This document shows, piece by piece, positions 22,130 to 29,852 of a DNA stretch of 64,000 bases (position 1 is its first letter; each line of letters starts with the position of its first letter). The DNA lies in NCBI RefSeq assembly GCF_021442385.1, contig NZ_MUZA01000024.1, forward strand, positions 1-64,000, written 5' to 3'. The DNA is from Micromonospora sp. MH99 (GTDB taxonomy: Bacteria; Actinomycetota; Actinomycetes; Mycobacteriales; Micromonosporaceae). The notes under the pieces are model-generated. The model made no database searches. It was given only the letters and a program-made list of their open reading frames with translations, and was not told where the DNA came from. Position numbers and translations under genes: made by a program.

Positions 22130-24976
22130 GTGCCGAGCAAAGCTGGAACCACCCGTCTGGTCATCGTCGAGTCACCGGCGAAGGCCAAGACGATCTCGGG
22201 CTACCTCGGCCCGGGGTACGTCGTGGAGGCCAGCTTCGGTCACGTCCGCGACCTGCCGCGCAACGCCGCCGACGTGCCGGCCAAGTACAAGGGCGAGTCC
22301 TGGGCCCGCCTCGGGGTGGACGTGGACAACGGGTTCCACGCGCTCTACGTCGTCTCCGCCGACCGCCGCCAGCAGATCAGCAAGCTGGTGAAGCTGGCCA
22401 AGGAGGTCGACGAGATCTTCCTGGCCACGGATGAGGACCGCGAGGGCGAGGCGATCGCCTGGCACCTGGTGGAGACGCTCAAGCCCAAGGTGCCGGTCAA
22501 GCGGATGGTCTTTCACGAGATCACCAAGCCGGCGATCCAGGCGGCGGTGGCCAACCCCCGGGAGATCGACCGCGACCTGGTCGACGCCCAGGAGGCCCGG
22601 CGGATCCTCGACCGCCTCTACGGCTACGAGGTCTCCCCGGTGCTGTGGAAGAAGGTCATGCCGAAGCTCTCGGCCGGCCGGGTGCAGTCCGTGGCGACCC
22701 GGATCGTGGTCGAGCGGGAGCGGCAGCGGATGGCCTTCCGCACCGCCGAATACTGGGACATCCTGGCCACCCTCGCCGTGGCGAACGCCGGTGAGGGGCC
22801 CCGGGCCTTCAACGCCACCCTGATCGCGTTGAACGGCGACCGGATCGCCACCGGTAAGGACTTCGAGCCGACCACGGGTCGGGTCCGGGCCGGCGCCGGC
22901 GTCGTCCACCTGGACGAGGGCGGTGCCCGAGGGCTCGCGGCCCGCCTCGAGGGCCGGCCGTTCACCGTCACCCGCGTCGAGGAGAAGCCCTACCGTCGCC
23001 GCCCGTACGCGCCGTTCATCACCTCGACGCTCCAGCAGGAGGCGGCCCGCAAGCTGCGTCTGTCCTCGCAGCAGACGATGCGTACCGCGCAGCGGCTCTA
23101 CGAGAACGGCTACATCACCTATATGCGTACCGACTCGGTGAACCTGTCGGAGACCGCCATCTCGGCGGCCCGCCGGCAGATCGTCGAGCTGTACGGCGAG
23201 CGCAGCGTTCCGCCGGAGCCGCGCCGCTACACCGGCAAGGTGAAGAACGCGCAGGAGGCGCACGAGGCGATCCGCCCGGCGGGGGACAACTTCCGTACCC
23301 CGGGCGAGGTGGCCAAGGAGCTGTCCGCCGAGGAGTTCAAGCTCTACGAGCTGATCTGGCGGCGGACGATCGCCTCGCAGATGACCGACGCGGTTGGTTC
23401 CAGTGTGTCGGTGCGCATCCGGGCGGTCTCCACCTCGCAGGAGGAGGCCGACTTCGGCGCGACCGGCAAGACCATCACCGACCCGGGCTTCCTGCGCGCG
23501 TACGTCGAGTCCAGCGACGACGAGAACGCCGAGGCCGAGGACGCCGAGCGTCGGCTGCCCACCCTGGTCAAGGACCAGCCGCTGACCGCCGACGAGCTGG
23601 CCGCGCAGGGTCACCACACCCAGCCGCCGTCGCGCTACACCGAGGCGTCACTGGTCAAGGCCCTGGAAGAGCTGGGCATCGGCCGTCCGTCGACCTACGC
23701 GTCGATCATGCAGACGATCCAGGACCGGGGGTACGTCACCAAGCGCGGCCAGGCGATGATCCCGACGTTCCTGGCCTTCGCGGTGATCGGGCTGATGGAG
23801 CGGCACTACCCCCGCCTCATCGACTACGACTTCACCGCCAGCATGGAGAACGAGCTGGACGAGATCGCCGGCGGTGACCACGCGGCCGTCGACTTCCTCA
23901 CCGCGTTCTACTTCGGCAGCTCCAACGGTGCCGGTGACCAGGACATCGCCCGCTCCGGCGGGTTGAAGAAGCTGGTCACCGAGAACCTCAGCGACATCGA
24001 CGCGCGCAGCGTCAACTCCATCCCGCTCTTCACCGACGAGGACGGCCGCGAGGTCGTCGTCCGGGTCGGCCGGTACGGGCCGTACCTCCAGCGGGAACTG
24101 CCCGGCGGTGAGCAGCCGACGCCGGCCGCCACGGGTGAGGGCGAGGAGAGCGGCCCCCAGGGCGACCGGGCGCCGATCCCCGAGGGCCTCGCCCCGGACG
24201 AGCTGACCCCGGAGAAGGTGCACGAGCTGTTCCTCGGTGGCAGCGGCGAGCGCAAGCTCGGCGACGACCCCGCCACCGGCGAGCCGATCGTGCTGAAGTC
24301 CGGCCGCTTCGGCCCGTACGTGTCCAGTGGCGAGCGCAAGTCGTCGCTGCTGCGGTCGCAGACTCCGGATTCGCTGTCCCTGGAGGAGGCGCTGCGGCTG
24401 CTCAGCCTGCCCCGGTTGGTGGGCGTGGCGCCCGACGGCGTCGAGGTGTTCGCCAACAACGGTCGCTACGGCCCGTACGTGAAGCGGGGCGAGGAGTTCC
24501 GCTCGCTGGAGTCCGAAGAGCAGATGTTCACGGTCAGCCTGGATGACGCGTTGGCCCTGCTGGCCGCGCCGAAGACCCGGGGCCGGCGGGCCGCCGCGCC
24601 GCCACTGCGCGAGATGGGCGTCGACCCGCTGACCGAGAAGCCGCTCGTGATCAAGGACGGGCGTTTCGGTCCGTACGTCACCGACGGCGAGTTCAACGCG
24701 TCCCTGCGGCGCGGGCAGACCCCGGAGGCGTTGAGCCTCGAGGAAGCCTCGGAGATGCTGGCCGACAAGCGTGCCAAGGGTCCGGCGCCGCGCAAGAAGG
24801 CGGCGGCGAAGAAGGCCCCCGCGAAGAAGGCGACGGCCACCAAGAAGACGGCCGCCGCCAGCAAGTCCACTGCCGCGAAGAAGACCACCACCGCCAAGGC
24901 GACGGCGGCCAGGAAGGCTGCCCCGGCGAAGAAGGCGGCCCCGAAGAAGGCCACCGCCAGCCCCGCCGAGGAGTGA
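22130..24976 (+). CDS. topA: DNA topoisomerase I (type IA)
   Basis: The 948-residue enzyme relaxes negatively supercoiled DNA. The Toprim domain begins LVIVESPAKAKTISGYLG, its acidic motif is ATDEDREGEAIAWHL, and the catalytic tyrosine is Y331 in YITYMRTDSVN. The C-terminal half has several FGPYV-type repeats (VRVGRYGPYLQ, LKSGRFGPYVS, NNGRYGPYVK, IKDGRFGPYVT) used by actinobacterial topoisomerase I in place of zinc fingers. It ends in about 65 residues of lysine/alanine repeats (KKAPAKKATATKK) that bind DNA. GTG 22130 gives MPSKAGTTRLVIVESPAK, the normal start. The order helicase, bldG, hppA, topA, tmk fusion, holB is conserved. Confidence 0.97.
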   Translation: MPSKAGTTRLVIVESPAKAKTISGYLGPGYVVEASFGHVRDLPRNAADVPAKYKGESWARLGVDVDNGFHALYVVSADRRQQISKLVKLAKEVDEIFLATDEDREGEAIAWHLVETLKPKVPVKRMVFHEITKPAIQAAVANPREIDRDLVDAQEARRILDRLYGYEVSPVLWKKVMPKLSAGRVQSVATRIVVERERQRMAFRTAEYWDILATLAVANAGEGPRAFNATLIALNGDRIATGKDFEPTTGRVRAGAGVVHLDEGGARGLAARLEGRPFTVTRVEEKPYRRRPYAPFITSTLQQEAARKLRLSSQQTMRTAQRLYENGYITYMRTDSVNLSETAISAARRQIVELYGERSVPPEPRRYTGKVKNAQEAHEAIRPAGDNFRTPGEVAKELSAEEFKLYELIWRRTIASQMTDAVGSSVSVRIRAVSTSQEEADFGATGKTITDPGFLRAYVESSDDENAEAEDAERRLPTLVKDQPLTADELAAQGHHTQPPSRYTEASLVKALEELGIGRPSTYASIMQTIQDRGYVTKRGQAMIPTFLAFAVIGLMERHYPRLIDYDFTASMENELDEIAGGDHAAVDFLTAFYFGSSNGAGDQDIARSGGLKKLVTENLSDIDARSVNSIPLFTDEDGREVVVRVGRYGPYLQRELPGGEQPTPAATGEGEESGPQGDRAPIPEGLAPDELTPEKVHELFLGGSGERKLGDDPATGEPIVLKSGRFGPYVSSGERKSSLLRSQTPDSLSLEEALRLLSLPRLVGVAPDGVEVFANNGRYGPYVKRGEEFRSLESEEQMFTVSLDDALALLAAPKTRGRRAAAPPLREMGVDPLTEKPLVIKDGRFGPYVTDGEFNASLRRGQTPEALSLEEASEMLADKRAKGPAPRKKAAAKKAPAKKATATKKTAAASKSTAAKKTTTAKATAARKAAPAKKAAPKKATASPAEE

Positions 24977-25055
24977 CAGCCAGCACGCCGCCCCTAATGG
25001 GTTAAATGTCCGATTCGGCGGCGGGGCTCTGGTGTGGACTGCCTAACGTGAGGGG

Positions 25056-26282
25056 ATGTTCGCAGCCCCGGTCCCGCGCCGCCGCGTGCTCGTCGGTGCT
25101 GCGGCGGGTGCGCTGCTGCTCGCCGTGGCCGCGGTCGGCATCCGGACGATGGACGCCGACAGCCCCTCGCCGGCCGGCGCCACCGCGTCGCACGCTTCCC
25201 CGCAGACCGTCGCCCCCGGGTCGTCCACCGGGCCGACCCGGGATCCCGCCAACCGGCGGACCGTGCGACTGGTCGCCGCGGGTGACGTTCTGATCCATCC
25301 AGCGGTGACCGAGCAGGCACGCCGGGACGCTGCCCGTGCCGGCGGCATGGACTTCGCCCCGATGTTCGCCGGGGTCGCCCCGGCGGTCCGCGGCGCCGAC
25401 CTGGCGCTGTGCCACCTCGAGACGCCACTGGCCGATCCCGCCGGCCCGTTCGCCGGCTACCCGTCGTTCAACGCGCCCCCGCAGGTGCTCGACGGGCTGC
25501 GCGCCACCGGCTTCGACGGCTGCTCGACCGCCTCCAACCACACGCTCGACCAGGGCGCCGACGGGGTGGCCCGGACAATCCGCGCACTCGACGCCGCCGG
25601 GCTGAGGCACACCGGCAGCGCCCGCAGCGCCGCCGAAGCGGCCCGGCCCCGGATCTACCAGGTCGGCGACGTCCGCGTCGCCCACCTGGCGTACAGCCTG
25701 AACTTCAACGGGCTCAGCCGCCCCCCGGGCCAGCCGTGGCTGGCCAACCTGATCGATCCGCCCGCGATCCTCGCCGCCGCCCACAAGGCGCGCGCCGCCG
25801 GCGCCGACATCGTCGTGCTCAGCCTGCACTGGGGTACGGAGTATCAGCACCTGCCGGACGCCGACCAGCGGGCCTGGGCCCAGCAGTTGATCTCCTCGCC
25901 CGACGTGGACCTCATCCTGGGCCATCACGCCCACGCGGTGCAGCCGTTCCAGCGCTTCGGCGACAAGTGGGTGGTCTTCGGCATGGGCAACGAACTGGCC
26001 CGGCACGAAGAGCCGATCAACGACAACCGCGAGGGTGTGATGGCCCGGGCGACCTTCACCGAGACCGCCCCGGGGCGCTGGACGGTGACCCGGATGGAGG
26101 CACTGCCAACCTGGACCGACCTGGCACCGGCCCTCCGGCTGGTTGACCTGACCGCGGCACTTGCCGACCCGGGCACCCCGCCAGGTCTGCGGGGCGACTA
26201 CCGGGCGGCGTGCCGGCGGGTGCTCGGCTACGTCCGGGCCCTGGGTGCCGGCGCGGACCAGGTGGTGGCGTCGGGCGGCTGA
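25056..26282 (+). CDS. CapA family secreted metallophosphatase-like protein
   Basis: The 408-residue protein has a signal-anchor helix (residues 10-28) and a low-complexity Ser/Thr/Pro linker to about residue 65. A CapA/poly-gamma-glutamate-type metallophosphatase domain follows: VRLVAAGDVLIHPAV, LALCHLETPLA, CSTASNHTLDQGADG and LILGHHAHAVQPFQR carry its metal-binding Asp, Asn and His residues. CapA domains help make or export polyanionic capsule material, but many actinobacterial members stand alone, as here, with no pgsBC genes nearby. Convergent with the lactone oxidase gene. The substrate is unknown. Confidence 0.9.
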   Translation: MFAAPVPRRRVLVGAAAGALLLAVAAVGIRTMDADSPSPAGATASHASPQTVAPGSSTGPTRDPANRRTVRLVAAGDVLIHPAVTEQARRDAARAGGMDFAPMFAGVAPAVRGADLALCHLETPLADPAGPFAGYPSFNAPPQVLDGLRATGFDGCSTASNHTLDQGADGVARTIRALDAAGLRHTGSARSAAEAARPRIYQVGDVRVAHLAYSLNFNGLSRPPGQPWLANLIDPPAILAAAHKARAAGADIVVLSLHWGTEYQHLPDADQRAWAQQLISSPDVDLILGHHAHAVQPFQRFGDKWVVFGMGNELARHEEPINDNREGVMARATFTETAPGRWTVTRMEALPTWTDLAPALRLVDLTAALADPGTPPGLRGDYRAACRRVLGYVRALGAGADQVVASGG

Positions 26283-26326
26283 GCGCCGCCACCGAGGACG
26301 CGGTCGCGACGCCGGTCTGCGGAATC

Positions 26327-27643
26327 TCAGACCCCGAGGACGTGGGTCAGGTGGGGGCTGGTGAAGACCCGGTTCGGGTCCAGGCGGTCGCGGACGGCCT
26401 GGAAGTCGGCGAAGCGGGGGTACGCCGTGGCGAGTGACGCGGCGTCGCGGTAGTGCAGCTTGCCCCAGTGCGGGCGGCCACCCAACCCGGCGGCGACCTT
26501 CTCGAAGGCCTGGAAGTACGGCTCGTACGGCATGCCGACGTACTGGTGCACGGCGACGTACGCGTTGTCCCGGCCGTAGCCGTGCGACAGCCAGATGTCG
26601 TCGGCGGCGGTGAAGCGCACCTCGACCGGGAAGAGGACCTTGAACGGCAGCCCGTCCACGATCCGTCGCAGCGCGGCGAGCGCCTCGGGCAGCGCCTCGC
26701 GGGGCAGGCCGTACTCCATCTCGACGAAACGGACCCGGCGCGGGGTGCAGAACACCCGGTCGGAGCGCCCGGTGTACTGCCGTTCGGTGAGCGCGCGGGC
26801 GGAGACGGCGCTGATGCCCGGTGCCAGCGCCGGCACGGCTCGGCCGAGACGGCAGGCGCCGGCGAAGACCGTGTTGGACAGGAAGTCGTCGTCCAGCCAG
26901 CCGCGCCAGCGGGGCAGCGGCCGATCGTTGGCGGGCGCCCGGTTGTTGGTCTTGACCTGGACCCGGGACGTGTAGGGGAACCAGTAGAACTCGACGTGGT
27001 CGTGGCCGCCGATCAGCGTGGGCAGGTCGCCGAGCACGTCGGCCAGCGCGGCGGGGCGTTCGTGGGCGTGCAGGACGAAGGCGTCCACGCAGCGCAGGGT
27101 CACCTCGACCAGGACGCCGAGCGCGCCGAGCGCGACCCGGGCGGCGGCGAAGACGTCGGGATGCTCGTCGGCGGAGCAGCGCAGCACCTCGCCGGTGCCG
27201 GTGACCAGGGTGAGGGCCTCGACGAAGGTGGACAGGCAGCCGAAGCCGGCGCCGGTGCCGTGGGTGCCGGTGGAGATCGCGCCGGCGACTGTCTGCGCGT
27301 CGATGTCACCGAGGTTGGGCAGTGCGAGGCCGTGCCGGGCGAGCAGCCCGTTGAGCGTGTGCAGCGTCATTCCCGCCGGTACCGTGACGAGTCGGCGCGC
27401 GACGTCGACACTGACACCGGTGTCCAACTCGGACAGCTCCATCCGCCGGTCGTCGGCCAGGGCGACAGCGGTGAAGGAGTGGCCGCTGCCGGCGACGCGG
27501 ATCCGGCCTCCGGCGGCGGCGGTGGCGCGTACGGCTTCGGCGACGTCGTCCGGCGAGCCGGGGCGCAGGATCGCGGTGGCGCTGCCACGCTGGTTGCCGG
27601 CCCAGTTGGACCAGCGGGCGGTGAGCGGTGCGGTGCCGACCAT
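26327..27643 (-). CDS. D-arabinono-1,4-lactone oxidase family FAD oxidase
   Basis: The 438-residue protein has an FAD-binding-4 N-domain with VAGSGHSFT at residues 50-58, where histidine 55 is the usual covalent FAD attachment site. GAISTGTHGTGAGFG follows near residue 115. The C-terminal ALO domain contains EFYWFPYTSRVQV, the family active-site region, and ends HWGKLHYRDAASLATAYPRF. It oxidises aldono-lactones or alditols with oxygen. ATG 27643 is preferred over the open frame to 27871, because an operator-like palindrome lies at 27663-27681. It is divergent from a TetR gene that probably controls it. Confidence 0.9.
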   Translation of the reverse strand: MVGTAPLTARWSNWAGNQRGSATAILRPGSPDDVAEAVRATAAAGGRIRVAGSGHSFTAVALADDRRMELSELDTGVSVDVARRLVTVPAGMTLHTLNGLLARHGLALPNLGDIDAQTVAGAISTGTHGTGAGFGCLSTFVEALTLVTGTGEVLRCSADEHPDVFAAARVALGALGVLVEVTLRCVDAFVLHAHERPAALADVLGDLPTLIGGHDHVEFYWFPYTSRVQVKTNNRAPANDRPLPRWRGWLDDDFLSNTVFAGACRLGRAVPALAPGISAVSARALTERQYTGRSDRVFCTPRRVRFVEMEYGLPREALPEALAALRRIVDGLPFKVLFPVEVRFTAADDIWLSHGYGRDNAYVAVHQYVGMPYEPYFQAFEKVAAGLGGRPHWGKLHYRDAASLATAYPRFADFQAVRDRLDPNRVFTSPHLTHVLGV

Positions 27644-27662
27644 GCGCGCTCCTCGTTCATGA

Positions 27663-27681
27663 ATATGAACTGACTTCATAT
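27663..27681. promoter_or_regulatory. Operator-like inverted repeat between lactone oxidase and TetR genes
   Basis: ATATGAA and TTCATAT form perfect 7-bp arms around five bases, in an AT-rich patch that stands out from the GC-rich background. It lies 20 bp upstream of ATG 27643 in the divergent promoter region shared with the TetR gene starting at 27792. It is probably the binding site of that TetR. Confidence 0.5.
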
Positions 27682-27791
27682 CAGGAACGTTGTACCTGGT
27701 AAATACCGCAATTGCGATCCGCTCGTTGTACCGGTAGTCACGGACTCGTGACGTGGAGATATGTTCATCCGTCGAAGGGGGGTGGCGCCGA

Positions 27792-28475
27792 GTGTCCACA
27801 CCAGCCGCCACGACCGGGCCGCTGCGCCGCGTACCGGTGCAGGGTCGAAGTGTCGCGCGGGTACAGCGCATGTTGGATGCCTGCGCCGAACTCGTCGACG
27901 AGGTGGGGTACGAGGGTCTGACGACGACCCTGCTCGCCGAGCGGGCCGAAGTGGCGATCGGGTCGGTCTATCAGTTCTTCCCGGACAAGCGGGCGATCGT
28001 GCAGGCGTTGACCCTGCGCACGATGGAGTCCTACCTGCAGCGGCTCGACGAGCGCTTCGCCTCCGACGAGATGACCCACTGGTGGGACGGCGTCGACGCG
28101 GGCATCGACGAGTACATCACGATGCACCGCACCGTCCCCGGCTTCCGTACTCTGCACTTCGGCGACGTGGTCGACCTGCACCTGCTCGATGAGCAGCGGG
28201 ACAACAACGGCGTGATCGCCGACCAGTTGGCGCGGGTGCTCACCGAGCGCTTCGGGCTCACGGACGTGCCGAAACTGCGCTTCGTCCTGGAGATCGCGGT
28301 GGAGGCCGCCGACGCGTTGATCAAGCTCGCGTTCCGGCGGAAGTCCGACGGCGACGAGCGGGTGCTGCTCGAGGCGAAGGCGCTGATCCGGGAGTACCTG
28401 CATCGCCAGGTCGACGGGCGCGACAGCGGTCGACCCGCCGCCGAGCAGCAGGCCGAGGCCGTCCAGCACGCCTGA
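27792..28475 (+). CDS. TetR/AcrR family transcriptional regulator
   Basis: The 227-residue protein has a basic N-terminal arm, then a helix-turn-helix at about residues 20-68 with EGLTTTLLAERAEVAIGSVY and QFFPDKRAIVQAL. The C-terminal helical domain has acidic and aromatic residues suited to ligand binding. GTG 27792 (VSTPAATTGPLRR) is chosen over ATG 27753, whose added residues lack coding character. It is divergent from the lactone oxidase gene, with a palindrome between them, and convergent with the deaminase gene. Confidence 0.85.
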   Translation: MSTPAATTGPLRRVPVQGRSVARVQRMLDACAELVDEVGYEGLTTTLLAERAEVAIGSVYQFFPDKRAIVQALTLRTMESYLQRLDERFASDEMTHWWDGVDAGIDEYITMHRTVPGFRTLHFGDVVDLHLLDEQRDNNGVIADQLARVLTERFGLTDVPKLRFVLEIAVEAADALIKLAFRRKSDGDERVLLEAKALIREYLHRQVDGRDSGRPAAEQQAEAVQHA

Positions 28476-28497
28476 GCCGGCGCGCGGGGGCGGCCCG

Positions 28498-29703
28498 TCA
28501 GAGGAACGCGTGGCCCTCGCCCCGGTAGGTGGGCACGGTCGCCACGATCGCGTCCCCCTCGACCAGGTGCAGCTCGTTGACCCGTTCGCACAGCTCACCG
28601 GCCTTGGCGTGCCGGAACCACACCCGGTCGCCGACCTTCAGGGTGGCCGCCGCCGCGCCGGACAGCGGAGTCTGCACCTCGCCGGCGCCCTCCGTGGCGA
28701 CGAGCTTCAGGCCGGCCGGCAGCCACGGCCGGGGCAACCGGCTGTCGGCGGCCTGGCCGGAGGCGATCCAGCCCCCGCCCAGCACCGTCGCCAGCTCCGG
28801 CGTCGGCCGGCGGACCACCGCGCAGGCGAAGAACGCCGCAGGGGTGGGCCGCCAGGCGCGGTACGCGTCGAACAGCGTCGGCCCGTACAGGCCCGATCCC
28901 GCGGTGACCTCGGTGACCGCGGGATCGGCGCTTGTCGCGGCCACGCTGCCGGTGCCGCCGCCGTTGACGAACTCCAGGTCGGCGTGCTCGCGTACCGCCG
29001 CCACCGCCGCGCCCCGGCGGGCCAGCAACTCGCGGTACGACCCGCGCTGGGCCAGCCGGATCGCGCCGGCCAGCAGCGTCCGCCCCGGCGGAGCGTCGCC
29101 CAGGCCGGCGATCTGCGCCTCGTACGACATGAGCCCGACCAGCCGGAAGCCGGCGCGGCCGGCGACGGCGGCGGCGAGCGCGCCGGCAGCCCGGGCGCTG
29201 TGCACCGGCGAGCGGCGGACGCCGACGTGCACCCCGCGCAGTGGTCGCCAGGAGGCGTCCAGGTCCAGGCAGAGCCGCAGCTCGGCGCGCTGCCCCGGGG
29301 CGCGGACGGCGTCGATGAAGTCCAGCTGCCCGGTGCCGTCGATCATCAGGGTGATCGCGGCGGCGAGCGTCGGGTCGGCGGCCAGCTCGGCAAGGGCCGT
29401 CCGGTCGGCGCTCGGGTACGCGACCAGCACGTCGTCGCTCATGCCGGCGCGGACCAGCCAGATCGCCTCGGGCACTGTGAACGCCATGACGCCGTGCCAG
29501 CCGGGTCGGGCGAGTGCCCGGCCGATCAGCTCCCGGCTGCGCACCGACTTGCTGGCCAGCCGGAGCGGTTTGCCGGCGGCGCGGTCGGTCAGGGCCGCCG
29601 AGTTGGCGTCGAAGGCGGTGAGATCCACCACGGCGTACGGGGGGTCGAGATGGGCGGTCGCCCGGTCCAGGCGGTCGCGCAGTTTGTCGCTTTCGATGGC
29701 CAC
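28498..29703 (-). CDS. Amino acid deaminase/aldolase (PLP, alanine racemase-like barrel)
   Basis: The 401-residue protein has the alanine-racemase N-terminal barrel fold. RLASKSVRSRELIG at about residues 48-61 includes the PLP lysine, and GLMSYEAQIAGLGD, FVNGGGTGSV and TAGSGLYGPTLFDAYR are phosphate-binding and active-site segments shared with D-threonine aldolase and D-serine dehydratase. The C-terminus is a small beta domain ending ATVPTYRGEGHAFL. The family acts on beta-hydroxy D-amino acids; the substrate here is uncertain. ATG 29703 is the first codon of an alpha-helical N-terminus. It is divergent from the MFS-Tmk fusion gene. Confidence 0.85.
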   Translation of the reverse strand: MAIESDKLRDRLDRATAHLDPPYAVVDLTAFDANSAALTDRAAGKPLRLASKSVRSRELIGRALARPGWHGVMAFTVPEAIWLVRAGMSDDVLVAYPSADRTALAELAADPTLAAAITLMIDGTGQLDFIDAVRAPGQRAELRLCLDLDASWRPLRGVHVGVRRSPVHSARAAGALAAAVAGRAGFRLVGLMSYEAQIAGLGDAPPGRTLLAGAIRLAQRGSYRELLARRGAAVAAVREHADLEFVNGGGTGSVAATSADPAVTEVTAGSGLYGPTLFDAYRAWRPTPAAFFACAVVRRPTPELATVLGGGWIASGQAADSRLPRPWLPAGLKLVATEGAGEVQTPLSGAAAATLKVGDRVWFRHAKAGELCERVNELHLVEGDAIVATVPTYRGEGHAFL

Positions 29704-29852
29704 GTGTGCACGCTAACTGTCCGACGGTGAATGCGAAATACCCTCGCGTACGTCCCGGGCTGCGGTCGGTGCCTTTGGCGGCCTAGGCTCAGCGAGCAGG
29801 AGAATGTCGCCGGTGGGGCGGCCCCCACCGGGTCTAGAGTGTTCCACCGGGG

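Noticed and set aside
24771..25046. Arg/Pro-rich open frame over the end of topA
   Set aside because: It is an alternate frame of the lysine/alanine repeat tail of topoisomerase I.
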